64,000 nt of DNA, from the NCBI GenBank assembly GCA_947495915.1, contig CANMAW010000002.1, positions 496,001 to 560,000 on the forward strand, given 5' to 3'. The notes beneath the pieces were generated by a model that saw only the letters and a list, made by a program, of their open reading frames with translations, searched no databases and was not told where the DNA came from. Positions 42,559-50,636 of the stretch are shown here, in pieces. Positions within the stretch are counted from its first letter, which is position 1. Each line of letters starts with the position of its first letter. A program made the position numbers and the translations under genes. This DNA is from Maribacter algarum (ex Lu et al. 2025) (nom. illeg.) (GTDB lineage: Bacteria > Bacteroidota > Bacteroidia > Flavobacteriales > Flavobacteriaceae).

Positions 42559-42930
42559 TTATAACAATTTGGAAACCCACAAGCCAAAAGCGATGGCAAT
42601 AACACCAATTGCAATACTCGCTATCATATAAATGGAGAAGTTCATTAGTTCGCCTGCACGTAAAAGGGAGTGTTTTTCAAAGGCAAATGTGGAAAAGGTT
42701 GTGAACCCTCCACAGAAACCTGTAGACAATAATAATGTTTGGTTCTGAGAGAGTACATCATTTTTTAATGAAAGGCCTAAGACGATACCTATAAGCAAAC
42801 AGCCTACGATATTTACTGTAAAGGTGCCAAGAAAGAAAGATTGAAAATATGGATTAAGGTTTTTGGAAATTAAATAGCGCAACATGCTGCCTATACCTCC
42901 TCCAAGAAAAACTAAAAAAAGTTGCTTCAT
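42559..42930 (-). CDS. crcB: Fluoride ion channel CrcB/FluC
   Basis: Small inner-membrane fluoride exporter of 123 residues with four hydrophobic segments. The motif GGGIGSMLRYLIS is near 10-22, and STGFCGGFTTFSTFAFE near 69-85 contains the conserved phenylalanine/threonine track. The ATG at 42930 is chosen over a TTG two codons upstream. No fluoride riboswitch seen; it follows a small membrane-protein gene by 16 bases. Confidence 0.93.
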   Translation of the reverse strand: MKQLFLVFLGGGIGSMLRYLISKNLNPYFQSFFLGTFTVNIVGCLLIGIVLGLSLKNDVLSQNQTLLLSTGFCGGFTTFSTFAFEKHSLLRAGELMNFSIYMIASIAIGVIAIAFGLWVSKLL

Positions 42931-42946
42931 ACCCAAAGGTAAAAAA

Positions 42947-43111
42947 CTATACGGCTTTCTTCAGCTCGGAAGTACTTAAATCTATAGTGTGCATTTCTGA
43001 AATTGTCGCAGAGGTTGTTTTGGCTTTTCTTTTTTCATTTAGAAGCGTGAAAAGCATTATTACCGCATTAACGCTAACAAGAATAAATAGTAAGATGAAA
43101 AATGACGTCAT
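42947..43111 (-). CDS. Small single-span membrane protein (54 residues)
   Basis: MTSFFILLFILVSVNAVIML forms one membrane segment, followed by a basic stretch (NEKRKAK) and a polar tail ending SELKKAV. The start at 43111 places the membrane helix at the N-terminus. Upstream of crcB in the same direction. Function unknown. Confidence 0.6.
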   Translation of the reverse strand: MTSFFILLFILVSVNAVIMLFTLLNEKRKAKTTSATISEMHTIDLSTSELKKAV

Positions 43112-43232
43112 GATTTTGGCCCCTTTATAGAAATACAACGCAAAATTACGTTGTTTGGTATATTATACGCGATAAAAGGTAAAAATGTACGGGAAAAAGT
43201 AAGATTTATCGTATTAATAAATAAAATGTTAA

Positions 43233-43418
43233 TTATTTCAATAAATACTTAATTACGAATAATAAAATCAAGAATATTACAAATGTAAGGGCTACCCATT
43301 TGACACCTTTATAGTTTTTTAGATGTAATTTTTTGTCTTTTTTGTATGAAACTATAATAATGGTAATGAAACCTAAAGCGAAAAGGGCAGCAAAAATTAA
43401 TTGTCCGGTGCTGAACAT
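43233..43418 (-). CDS. Small two-span membrane protein (61 residues)
   Basis: Two hydrophobic segments (about 7-25 and 42-58) are separated by a very basic loop (SYKKDKKLHLKNYKG). The start at 43418 (MFSTGQLIFA) is preferred over an ATG six codons upstream. Divergent from the MazG-like gene. I believe similar proteins are common in flavobacteria; function unknown. Confidence 0.65.
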   Translation of the reverse strand: MFSTGQLIFAALFALGFITIIIVSYKKDKKLHLKNYKGVKWVALTFVIFLILLFVIKYLLK

Positions 43419-43459
43419 ATTTATATTTTTACGCAAAGCTAATTTAAAATTAAGTAGAT

Positions 43460-43846
43460 ATGCAAGATAAGATTAAGGCAGTTTCAAAATTTCATAAATC
43501 TTTCGGTTTGGGGGTTTCTGAAAGGCAACAAGCAGACTTAGGTGAAAAAAAGAATTTGTTGCGTTTTAATCTTATGGATGAAGAAAACAGGGAATACTTT
43601 GAAGCTGCTCAGAATAATGATATGGTTGAAGTTGCAGACGCTTTAGGTGATATGTTATATATTCTATGTGGTACAATCTTAGAGCATGGTATGCAATATA
43701 AAATCGAAGAGGTGTTTGATGAAATTCAACGTAGTAACATGAGCAAGTTAGGGGCAGATGGTAAACCAATCTACCGAGAAGATGGCAAAGTGTTAAAAGG
43801 GCCATCTTATTTTAAACCTAATATAAAGGCGATTTTAGAATCGTAA
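43460..43846 (+). CDS. MazG-like nucleotide pyrophosphohydrolase
   Basis: All-alpha NTP pyrophosphatase-type protein of 128 residues. The metal-binding motif has acidic residues in DEENREYFEA (about 40-49) and EVADALGDMLY (about 57-67), the ExxE...ExxD pattern of MazG and phosphoribosyl-ATP pyrophosphohydrolase relatives. It probably hydrolyses a non-canonical nucleotide (inference). Confidence 0.78.
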   Translation: MQDKIKAVSKFHKSFGLGVSERQQADLGEKKNLLRFNLMDEENREYFEAAQNNDMVEVADALGDMLYILCGTILEHGMQYKIEEVFDEIQRSNMSKLGADGKPIYREDGKVLKGPSYFKPNIKAILES

Positions 43847-43862
43847 ATGATATTACGTTTCT

Positions 43863-44090
43863 CTATAAGGCATCAAATTCTTTTTGTTTTTTCTCAAACC
43901 ACTCTTTCATAGCGTTTGGAGTTTTCATAAGCTGCTGCATTTCATTCATGGCTTTTAAGTGAGCCTGATCAGCTTTTTTGTACATGTCCATTCCATGCTG
44001 TTTACTTTTTTCTGCTATTTCTTGAAAAGTTTTGGCATGAAATTCTAAATCGCAAGCACCACCCAGTTGTTTACAGGTCATTGTTTTCAT
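43863..44090 (-). CDS. DUF1059-like small protein
   Basis: 75 residues, cytoplasmic. MKTMTCKQLGGACDLEFHA has two cysteines and a histidine, followed by an alpha-helical part (QEIAEKSKQHGMDMY). This is the DUF1059 pattern, possibly a metal-binding fold. Function unknown. Convergent with the MazG-like gene. Confidence 0.65.
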   Translation of the reverse strand: MKTMTCKQLGGACDLEFHAKTFQEIAEKSKQHGMDMYKKADQAHLKAMNEMQQLMKTPNAMKEWFEKKQKEFDAL

Positions 44091-44196
44091 TCTCTTCGAT
44101 TTTATATTAAAATTGATATAAAGATCAACAATATTAGGTGATATTAAAATAAATCACAGCTTGAAAATTAGAGCAGGTAGATGCAAATGAATTATA

Positions 44197-45264
44197 CTAT
44201 ATCTTCACTCTCCAGCTATAAGGGTCTTCTGCGCGATTGTATTGAATATCTGTAATATGTTTTTTAAACATGGATGCATAGCTATTCTCTAATTCTGGAA
44301 GATCATAATCTACATCTCGAAATCCGAAAGCGGCAATTGGTGAAATAACCGCAGCGGTTCCGGCACCAAACATTTCTTTTAAACTTCCATCTTGAGCGGC
44401 AGCAACCACTTCAGTGACGGTTAGCGTACGAACTTCTGCCTTTATGCCTTTTGAAGCTGCAATTTCTAATACGCTTTTTCGGGTAATTCCATCTAAAATA
44501 CGATCGCTAGTTGGCCCTGTTATTAAGGTGTCTCCGATACGAACGAAAATATTCATAGCACCAGCTTCTTCGATATTTTCATGTGTGTTGTCATCGGTCC
44601 AAATTACTTGATTGTATCCTTTTTCAACAGCTAATTGGGTCGGGTAAAATTGACCTGCATAGTTTCCCCCTGCTTTTGCATACCCAACTCCACCGTTAGC
44701 AGATCTCGAATACTTTTCTTCAATTAATACTTTTACTTTACCAGCAAAGTAAGGCCCTGATGGTGCTAAGCATATCATGAATTTATACTCATTGGCAGGA
44801 GATGCATGAAAACCTTTTCCTGATGCGAAAATGAATGGTCTAATATACATTGCGCTTCCCGGAGTTTGAGGAATCCACTTCTCTTCAAGTTTTAGCAAAG
44901 CGTTTAATCCTTCCATGAAAATATTTTCAGGAATTTCTGGAATTGACATACGGCTTGCGGAAATATTCAATCGCTTATGATTGTCACTAGGGCGAAATAA
45001 AAAAATATCATTTTGATCATCTTTATATGCCTTCATTCCTTCAAATATTGACTGACCATAATGGAAAATTTTTGCAGAAGGCTCTAAGCTTAATGGTCCG
45101 TAAGGAATGATTTGTGGAGTTTCCCAAGAGCCATTTTTATAATCACAGACTAACATATGGTCTGTAAAAACACTACCAAATGCTAAATTATCAAAATCTA
45201 CTTGCTCAATTTTCGAGGTTTTGGCTCTTTCAATACTAATTGGTGACTTCAAGGTACTTTCCAT
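44197..45264 (-). CDS. ilvE: Branched-chain amino acid aminotransferase
   Basis: PLP enzyme of 355 residues that transaminates leucine, isoleucine and valine. The length and sequence are of the class that includes mitochondrial-type BCAT. The PLP lysine lies in GGVGYAKAGGNYAGQ near 200, and phosphate contacts are in TVTEVVAAAQDG and MFGAGTAAVISP. Monocistronic, divergent from the DUF4920 gene. Confidence 0.94.
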   Translation of the reverse strand: MESTLKSPISIERAKTSKIEQVDFDNLAFGSVFTDHMLVCDYKNGSWETPQIIPYGPLSLEPSAKIFHYGQSIFEGMKAYKDDQNDIFLFRPSDNHKRLNISASRMSIPEIPENIFMEGLNALLKLEEKWIPQTPGSAMYIRPFIFASGKGFHASPANEYKFMICLAPSGPYFAGKVKVLIEEKYSRSANGGVGYAKAGGNYAGQFYPTQLAVEKGYNQVIWTDDNTHENIEEAGAMNIFVRIGDTLITGPTSDRILDGITRKSVLEIAASKGIKAEVRTLTVTEVVAAAQDGSLKEMFGAGTAAVISPIAAFGFRDVDYDLPELENSYASMFKKHITDIQYNRAEDPYSWRVKI

Positions 45265-45369
45265 TATAAGTGAATTTAAAGAATAAAATTAATGAAATAT
45301 CCTCATTGAAAGGTTCTTTTTTCACCAAAAATGATCAATTTTGTAAATGAGAATCAAATTCTGACTATT

Positions 45370-45852
45370 ATGAAACGTTTTAACATTTTACTTGTGTTTT
45401 TCTTAGCAATTAATGGCTTATTTGCTCAAAATACAACAGAAGCCAAAAAGCAATTAAACACTTTTGGAAGCACCATAGACGAAAATAATGCATTGAGTAG
45501 TTCAGAAATGTCTGAAAAATATTCAATGCTGACAGTGTCTGATACTTTAACAACTAAGTTTTCTGGTCGAGTATTAGAAGTATGTCAAGTTAAAGGCTGT
45601 TGGATGAAGGTGGCGCTGGATAATGGAGAAGAAACTATGGTACGGTTTAAAGATTATAGTTTTTTTATGCCTATAGATATTAAAGATAAAGAAGTTGTAA
45701 TGAATGGTTTTGCTTTTGTAGAAGAAATGAGTGTTGAAGATCAAAAGCATTATGCCAAAGATGCAGGAAATACAGCTGAAGAGATTAGCACAATTACAAA
45801 GCCTAAAAAATCATTCGGATTTGAGGCTGATGGTGTTTTAATAAAAGAATAG
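45370..45852 (+). CDS. DUF4920 secreted protein
   Basis: 160 residues with a signal peptide ending near LFAQ (18). The mature domain contains VCQVKGCWMKV, with two conserved cysteines, and VRFKDYSFFMP, the DUF4920 pattern. Probably periplasmic; the cysteine pair may bind metal. The ATG at 45370 begins the signal peptide. The next gene starts 1 base after the stop. Confidence 0.82.
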   Translation: MKRFNILLVFFLAINGLFAQNTTEAKKQLNTFGSTIDENNALSSSEMSEKYSMLTVSDTLTTKFSGRVLEVCQVKGCWMKVALDNGEETMVRFKDYSFFMPIDIKDKEVVMNGFAFVEEMSVEDQKHYAKDAGNTAEEISTITKPKKSFGFEADGVLIKE

Positions 45853-45853
45853 G

Positions 45854-46513
45854 TTGAAGCGAAAAATAATTACCACATCTGATGGTTCAAAAACGATACA
45901 TATTGTTGATTGGAATGAACAGTACCATTCGAAACATGGCGCAATTCAAGAAGCGTATCACGTTTTTATAAAATCAGGACTAGAATTATTTGAGAAAAAA
46001 TCGATTTCAATTTTAGAAGTTGGGTTTGGCACCGGTCTAAATTGCTTGATTACTTTAATTGAATCTAAAAGACTGCAGCTGCAAATCGATTATAAAGGTG
46101 TTGAGGCTTACCCTATTACCAGTAAAGAGCATCAACAGCTTAATTATATTTCAGAATTAAATGCTTCGAAATTTCAATCCGAATTTTCACAGATGCATAG
46201 TTGTTTATGGGAAAAAAATGTGCAAATCGATGCTAATTTTTTTCTGATAAAAGAACAGAAAGATTTTAAAGAAATCGAAGAAGAAAACGAGTACAATCTC
46301 ATTTATTTTGATGCCTTCGGGGCAAGAGTTCAGCCAGAATTATGGACTGAAGTCATTTTCTTAAAAATGTATAAAGCTCTAAAAAAGGATGGTATTTTAG
46401 TTACTTATGCTGCAAAGGGAAGTGTGAGAAGAGCCATGCAGGCTGCTGGATTTCAAGTAGAACGTTTACCAGGGCCTCCAGGTAAAAGAGAAATGCTTCG
46501 TGCTCGAAAATAG
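45854..46513 (+). CDS. mnmD: MnmC1/MnmD-like tRNA U34 methyltransferase
   Basis: SAM-dependent methyltransferase of 219 residues, a stand-alone version of the N-terminal half of MnmC, which finishes mnm5(s2)U34 in tRNA. ILEVGFGTGLNCLIT is the SAM motif, IYFDAFGARVQPELW the substrate loop, and GPPGKREMLRA the C-terminal signature. Starts with TTG at 45854, one base after the DUF4920 stop. The oxidase half (MnmC2) is not in the window. Confidence 0.87.
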   Translation: MKRKIITTSDGSKTIHIVDWNEQYHSKHGAIQEAYHVFIKSGLELFEKKSISILEVGFGTGLNCLITLIESKRLQLQIDYKGVEAYPITSKEHQQLNYISELNASKFQSEFSQMHSCLWEKNVQIDANFFLIKEQKDFKEIEEENEYNLIYFDAFGARVQPELWTEVIFLKMYKALKKDGILVTYAAKGSVRRAMQAAGFQVERLPGPPGKREMLRARK

Positions 46514-46610
46514 TACAACCGCTTAGTTAAATAAATATTTTCAGTTGCCAGAGTGTTAAATCAATTTTAAAGGTAGGGCTTAACGCTTCCAAAACCAATA
46601 TCTTTGGTTA

Positions 46611-47570
46611 ATGAAGATTTTGATAACAGGAGCAACTGGTTTAATTGGGCAGGAAATTGTGCGGCAATGCCTCAGCCAAAAAATTGCTGTACATTATTTA
46701 ACAACCAATAAAAAAAAACTTGTTTCAGAATTAAACTACAAAGGCTTCTACTGGAATCCAGAAACAAAAGAAATTGATCTAGCATGTTTTGATGGGGTAA
46801 CAGCAATAATTAATTTGGCCGGAGCAAGTATTTCTAAACGATGGACTAAGAGCTATAAGAAAATAGTGTTATCTAGTAGAGTGAATACCATTCGCACCTT
46901 ACATCATGGTTTGTCTAAAATCTCATCACAAACTATAACGTCTTTTGTTTCCGCATCAGCTATAGGTATTTATCCGCATTCATTAGCGAAATTTTATGAC
47001 GAATCTGAAACTAAGGTAGACGATAGTTTTTTAGGCGATGTTGTTGAATCATGGGAAAATGAGATTGATAGCCTTAATGTTTTCAATTTTAATTTGGTCA
47101 AAATTAGAATAGGTCTTGTGCTTTCTAATGACGGTGGAGCACTCGTAGAAATGGTAAAGCCAATACGTATGTATGTTGGTGCTGCTTTTGGTCATGGCAA
47201 ACAATGGCAATCATGGATACATATTTCAGATTTAGCAAGAATTTTTATTTTTTCAGTTAAACATTCATTGCATGGTGTGTATAATGGTGTTGCACCGAAC
47301 CCTATTACGAACGCAAAGTTGATTAAAGAAGTTGCGTCAATGCTAAATAGACCATTAATACTGCCTAATATACCTCAAATTGCAATGCAGATAGTTTTAG
47401 GCGAAATGTCATATTTGCTGTTCGCAAGTCAACGAGTCAGTAGTAAAAAAATTGAAGAAGAAGGCTTTGTTTTTCAATATCAAAATATTACTAGAGCTTT
47501 GAATGAAATCTTTTCAAATGAAACTAAAGACAAGACAACTGATCATTCAGACATCAAGGAATATGTTTAA
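46611..47570 (+). CDS. TIGR01777-type NAD-dependent epimerase (YfcH-like)
   Basis: Extended SDR of 319 residues. GATGLIGQEIV at 7-17 binds NAD(P); AIINLAGASISKRWT near 63-77 and the C-terminal DUF1731 region (LLFASQRVSSKKIEEEGF) define this subfamily. Despite the name its reaction is unknown. Monocistronic. Confidence 0.88.
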   Translation: MKILITGATGLIGQEIVRQCLSQKIAVHYLTTNKKKLVSELNYKGFYWNPETKEIDLACFDGVTAIINLAGASISKRWTKSYKKIVLSSRVNTIRTLHHGLSKISSQTITSFVSASAIGIYPHSLAKFYDESETKVDDSFLGDVVESWENEIDSLNVFNFNLVKIRIGLVLSNDGGALVEMVKPIRMYVGAAFGHGKQWQSWIHISDLARIFIFSVKHSLHGVYNGVAPNPITNAKLIKEVASMLNRPLILPNIPQIAMQIVLGEMSYLLFASQRVSSKKIEEEGFVFQYQNITRALNEIFSNETKDKTTDHSDIKEYV

Positions 47571-47688
47571 TAGATAGTTTGAAACTTCACTAAATTGGTT
47601 CCGGTAGTTAGCTCCGCGAAGTGAATCAAATAATACCAAAGAATAGTTAGTTAATCGGATTTACTCAAATTTGCTTTTTCTTTTTTTA

Positions 47689-47729
47689 ATGACATTATGA
47701 CATTTTTAAAGATTTGGCAGTACTTTTGC
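47689..47729 (+). promoter_or_regulatory. Promoter region of grpE-dnaJ
   Basis: A tandem direct repeat ATGACATT (47689-47704) replaces the usual TTG. TACTTTTG (47721-47728) is an exact -7 box. The same bases also read TTGGCAG-N4-TTTTGC, a GG-N10-GC sigma-54-like pattern. No CIRCE inverted repeat was found. Confidence 0.55.
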
Positions 47730-47763
47730 CCCCTTCAACTTGATTTTAAAATAGGATAATTCA

Positions 47764-48336
47764 ATGAGTGAAAAAGATAAGTCAGAAGAAATAGAAGAAA
47801 TCATTTCTGATATAGAAAACAATGTAGACGCAAATTCCGACAATGCAGATACTGTTGAAGAGCAGCAAGAAGAAGTGGAAGAGTTGACTGCTGAAGAAAA
47901 ACTACAAGAAGACTTAGGTAAAGAGAAAGATAAATTTTTACGTCTTTTTGCTGAATTTGAGAATTACAAAAAAAGAACTTCTAAAGAGCGAATTGATTTA
48001 TTTAAAACCGCTGGTCAAGAAGTTATTGTTTCGTTGTTGCCTATTCTCGATGATTTTGATAGAGCTTTAAAAGAACTGTCAAAATCAGATGAAGATGAAA
48101 TGTTTAAGGGTATTGAGTTAATAAGTAATAAATTCAAAGAAACCTTGAAGAATAAAGGACTTTTAGAAATGGAAGTTAAGCAAGGTGATACATTCGATGC
48201 AGAAGTTCATGATGCGATAACGCAAATACCAGCACCAAACAAAAAGCTAAAAGGCAAAATCATTGATGTCATTGAAAAAGGCTTTACGCTTGGAGATAAA
48301 ATCATTCGTCACCCTAAGGTGGTAGTAGGAAACTAA
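47764..48336 (+). CDS. grpE: Nucleotide exchange factor GrpE
   Basis: DnaK exchange factor of 190 residues. An acidic disordered N-terminus (to about 55) leads into the long coiled coil (LQEDLGKEKDKFLRLFAEFE) and the beta domain (GDTFDAEVHDAITQIP, then GFTLGDKIIRHPKVVV). In operon with dnaJ, 9 bases apart; dnaK is not in the window. Confidence 0.95.
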   Translation: MSEKDKSEEIEEIISDIENNVDANSDNADTVEEQQEEVEELTAEEKLQEDLGKEKDKFLRLFAEFENYKKRTSKERIDLFKTAGQEVIVSLLPILDDFDRALKELSKSDEDEMFKGIELISNKFKETLKNKGLLEMEVKQGDTFDAEVHDAITQIPAPNKKLKGKIIDVIEKGFTLGDKIIRHPKVVVGN

Positions 48337-48345
48337 TACATAAGC

Positions 48346-49461
48346 ATGAAGCAAGATTATTATGAAATTTTAGGTGTTAGTAAAAGTGCTAGTGCTGCTG
48401 AAATCAAAAAGGCATATCGAAAGAAGGCTGTTGAATTTCATCCTGATAAAAACCCAGGTGATGCGAAAGCAGAAGAGAATTTTAAAAAAGCTGCTGAAGC
48501 ATATGAAGTTTTAAGTGATGCCGATAAAAAAGCAAGATATGACCAGTTCGGTCATGCGGCCTTTGAGGGCGGCGGCGGTTTTGGCGGCGGCGGTATGAAT
48601 ATGGATGATATCTTCAGTCAATTTGGAGATATTTTTGGAGGTGCTTTTGGTGGCGGCGGCTTTAGTGGTTTCGGAGGCGGAGGCGGACAACGGCGTGCTA
48701 AAGGAAGTAATCTCAGAATTCGGGTGAAATTGAATTTAGAAGAGATTGCTAATGGCGTTGAAAAGAAAGTTAAGGTTCGAAGAAAAGTACAAGCCGACGG
48801 CGTAACTTATAAAACATGTTCAACATGTGGCGGCCGTGGTCAAGTGACTAAAATAACTAATACTATTTTAGGTAGAATGCAAACCGCTGCTACTTGTAAT
48901 GTTTGTGGCGGTAGTGGTCAAATGATAGACAAGAGGCCAAGTGATGCTGATGCTCAAGGTTTAAAACAAGCTGAAGAAACCGTTTCAATAAATATACCAG
49001 CCGGAGTGGAAGATGGTATGCAATTAAAAGTTCCTAATAAAGGAAATGATGCGCCTGGAAATGGTGTACCAGGTGATTTATTAGTAGCTATTGAAACCAT
49101 TGACCATGCTTCGTTAAAACGTGAGGGTGATAACTTACATTATGACCTATATATTAGTATTTCTGAAGCCGTTTTAGGTACTTCTAAAGAAATTGATTCT
49201 GTAGGAGGCAAGGTGCGAATAAAATTAGAAGCTGGTATTCAATCAGGTAAAATTTTAAGATTAAGAGGTAAAGGTATTTCTAGTCTTAACGGTTACGGCA
49301 GTGGTGATCTATTAGTTCATGTTAATGTATGGACTCCAAAAGAACTAAATAAAGAGCAAAAGGAGTTTTTTGAAAAAATGCAGCATAACGAGAATTTTGA
49401 ACCGAGACCTGAAAAATCGGATAAATCGTTCTTTGAGAAAGTTAAAGATATGTTCTCATAA
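48346..49461 (+). CDS. dnaJ: Chaperone DnaJ with reduced zinc domain
   Basis: DnaK co-chaperone of 371 residues. The J domain (1-70) has HPD in EFHPDKNPGD; a Gly/Phe region spans about 72-115. The zinc domain has only two CxxCxGxG motifs (CSTCGGRG and CNVCGGSG) instead of four, followed by the substrate-binding C-terminal domains. This corresponds to keeping repeats 2 and 3 (zinc site II) and losing 1 and 4. Confidence 0.95.
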   Translation: MKQDYYEILGVSKSASAAEIKKAYRKKAVEFHPDKNPGDAKAEENFKKAAEAYEVLSDADKKARYDQFGHAAFEGGGGFGGGGMNMDDIFSQFGDIFGGAFGGGGFSGFGGGGGQRRAKGSNLRIRVKLNLEEIANGVEKKVKVRRKVQADGVTYKTCSTCGGRGQVTKITNTILGRMQTAATCNVCGGSGQMIDKRPSDADAQGLKQAEETVSINIPAGVEDGMQLKVPNKGNDAPGNGVPGDLLVAIETIDHASLKREGDNLHYDLYISISEAVLGTSKEIDSVGGKVRIKLEAGIQSGKILRLRGKGISSLNGYGSGDLLVHVNVWTPKELNKEQKEFFEKMQHNENFEPRPEKSDKSFFEKVKDMFS

Positions 49462-49471
49462 TTCTATATGA

Positions 49472-49500
49472 TTGGCATTTAAATAAAAAACGTATATTTG
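49472..49500 (+). promoter_or_regulatory. Consensus promoter just after dnaJ
   Basis: TTG (49472-49474), 18 bases, TATATTTG (49493-49500). It starts 11 bases after the dnaJ stop and a terminator follows 50 bases later, so it appears to drive only a short RNA. Confidence 0.65.
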
Positions 49501-49506
49501 AAATAG

Positions 49507-49587
49507 TGTTGGGTAACCAATGCTAATTTTCTTTTTCATAGCAATTTTTTTCCCATCCTTGATGCTTCAAGGGTGGGTTTTGTTTTT
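49507..49587 (+). ncRNA. Candidate small RNA (about 80 nt)
   Basis: Bounded by the promoter at 49472-49500 and the terminator at 49552-49589. The interval can fold TTGG/CCAA and TGCTA/TAGCA stems before the terminator hairpin. A 26-codon hydrophobic frame starting at the ATG near 49519 runs through the terminator and is probably chance. Ends are estimates. Not recognised as a known RNA family. Confidence 0.4.
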
Positions 49588-49589
49588 TT
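49552..49589 (+). terminator. Intrinsic terminator after dnaJ
   Basis: An 11-bp stem CCCATCCTTGA with TCAAGGGTGGG (one G-T pair) and a 4-base loop, followed by T4GT7. Ends grpE-dnaJ and/or the short transcript. Confidence 0.88.
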
Positions 49590-49678
49590 GTTGGTTATAA
49601 CATTGAAAGCGAAATAAAAAATCATTTTGATTGAGGCTGAAAACTAGATGAAAATCCCTAAGTCTAAAGTTCATTACA

Positions 49679-49686
49679 TATCTTTG
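49679..49686 (+). promoter_or_regulatory. -7 box TATCTTTG of the ABC exporter operon
   Basis: Exact TAnnTTTG match 14 bases before the ABC ATPase start; leader about 8 bases. Confidence 0.5.
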
Positions 49687-49700
49687 ACAAAATTGCCTGC

Positions 49701-50636
49701 ATGAATGACATTTTGGTAACGAAAGATGTTTCCAAGCACTTCGGAAAACATACCGCATTAAACAAGGTTTCTTTAGAAATTCCCAAAAAAAGTATTTACG
49801 GATTATTAGGTCCAAATGGAGCCGGAAAAACTACCCTAATTCGTATTATAAACCAAATTACTTATCCTGATTCAGGTGCAGTTTTTTTTGATGGAGAACC
49901 GCTGCAAGCCAAGCACATTGCTGCCATTGGTTATTTGCCAGAAGAAAGAGGGTTGTATAAAAGTATGAAGGTGGGCGAACAGGCATTGTATTTAGCGCAA
50001 CTGAAAGGACTTTCAAAACAGGAAGCCAAAAGAAGATTGAAATATTGGTTTGATCGACTTAATATTGGTGATTGGTGGAATAAAAAAATACAAGAGCTCT
50101 CTAAAGGAATGGCTCAGAAAATTCAATTTATTGTAACGGTTTTGCACGAACCAAAATTGCTCATCTTCGACGAACCGTTTAGTGGCTTTGATCCAATAAA
50201 CGCCAATATAATTAAAGATGAAATACTGAAATTGAGTGCCAATGGTACATCTATAATTTTCTCAACGCACCGTATGGAATCTGTAGAAGAACTCTGTGAT
50301 CACATTGCACTTATACATCAGTCAGAGAAAATATTAGATGGCAAGCTTTCTGACATCAAAAAGGCTTATAAAAACAACGTTTTTGAAGTGGGTTTAGAGG
50401 TGAATGATAGCGAGCAATTTTTTCAAGAATTTATTGAAAAGTTTGATGTTAGTGAATCAGAATTTAATCCGTTAGAAAAACAATTAGATTTCAAATTGAA
50501 ACTTCCTTCAAGTGATACTGGTGAAGTACTATTGTACTTAAACAACTTTGGTCGCGTAAATAGGTTTACCGAAAAAATTCCATCGGCAAACGAAATATTT
50601 ATTCAAACAGTACAAAATAAAGATGCAAATGAATAA
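49701..50636 (+). CDS. ABC transporter ATP-binding protein (NatA-like)
   Basis: ATPase of 311 residues. Walker A GPNGAGKT is near 37-44, the signature is LSKGMAQK near 135, Walker B LLIFDEPFSGFD near 154-165, and the switch histidine is in STHRM. The C-terminal 90 residues form the regulatory extension of Na+/drug exporter ATPases. It overlaps the permease start. Confidence 0.92.
   Translation: MNDILVTKDVSKHFGKHTALNKVSLEIPKKSIYGLLGPNGAGKTTLIRIINQITYPDSGAVFFDGEPLQAKHIAAIGYLPEERGLYKSMKVGEQALYLAQLKGLSKQEAKRRLKYWFDRLNIGDWWNKKIQELSKGMAQKIQFIVTVLHEPKLLIFDEPFSGFDPINANIIKDEILKLSANGTSIIFSTHRMESVEELCDHIALIHQSEKILDGKLSDIKKAYKNNVFEVGLEVNDSEQFFQEFIEKFDVSESEFNPLEKQLDFKLKLPSSDTGEVLLYLNNFGRVNRFTEKIPSANEIFIQTVQNKDANE

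Noticed and set aside
42931-43111. Fluoride riboswitch upstream of crcB
   Set aside because: I looked for the conserved crcB-motif pseudoknot; the region is coding for a small membrane protein and shows no match.
47571-47763. CIRCE (HrcA) operator upstream of grpE
   Set aside because: No TTAGCACTC-N9-GAGTGCTAA-like inverted repeat is present.
49519-49599. 26-codon hydrophobic peptide after dnaJ
   Set aside because: It runs through the terminator stem and T tract; its hydrophobicity follows from T-rich DNA.
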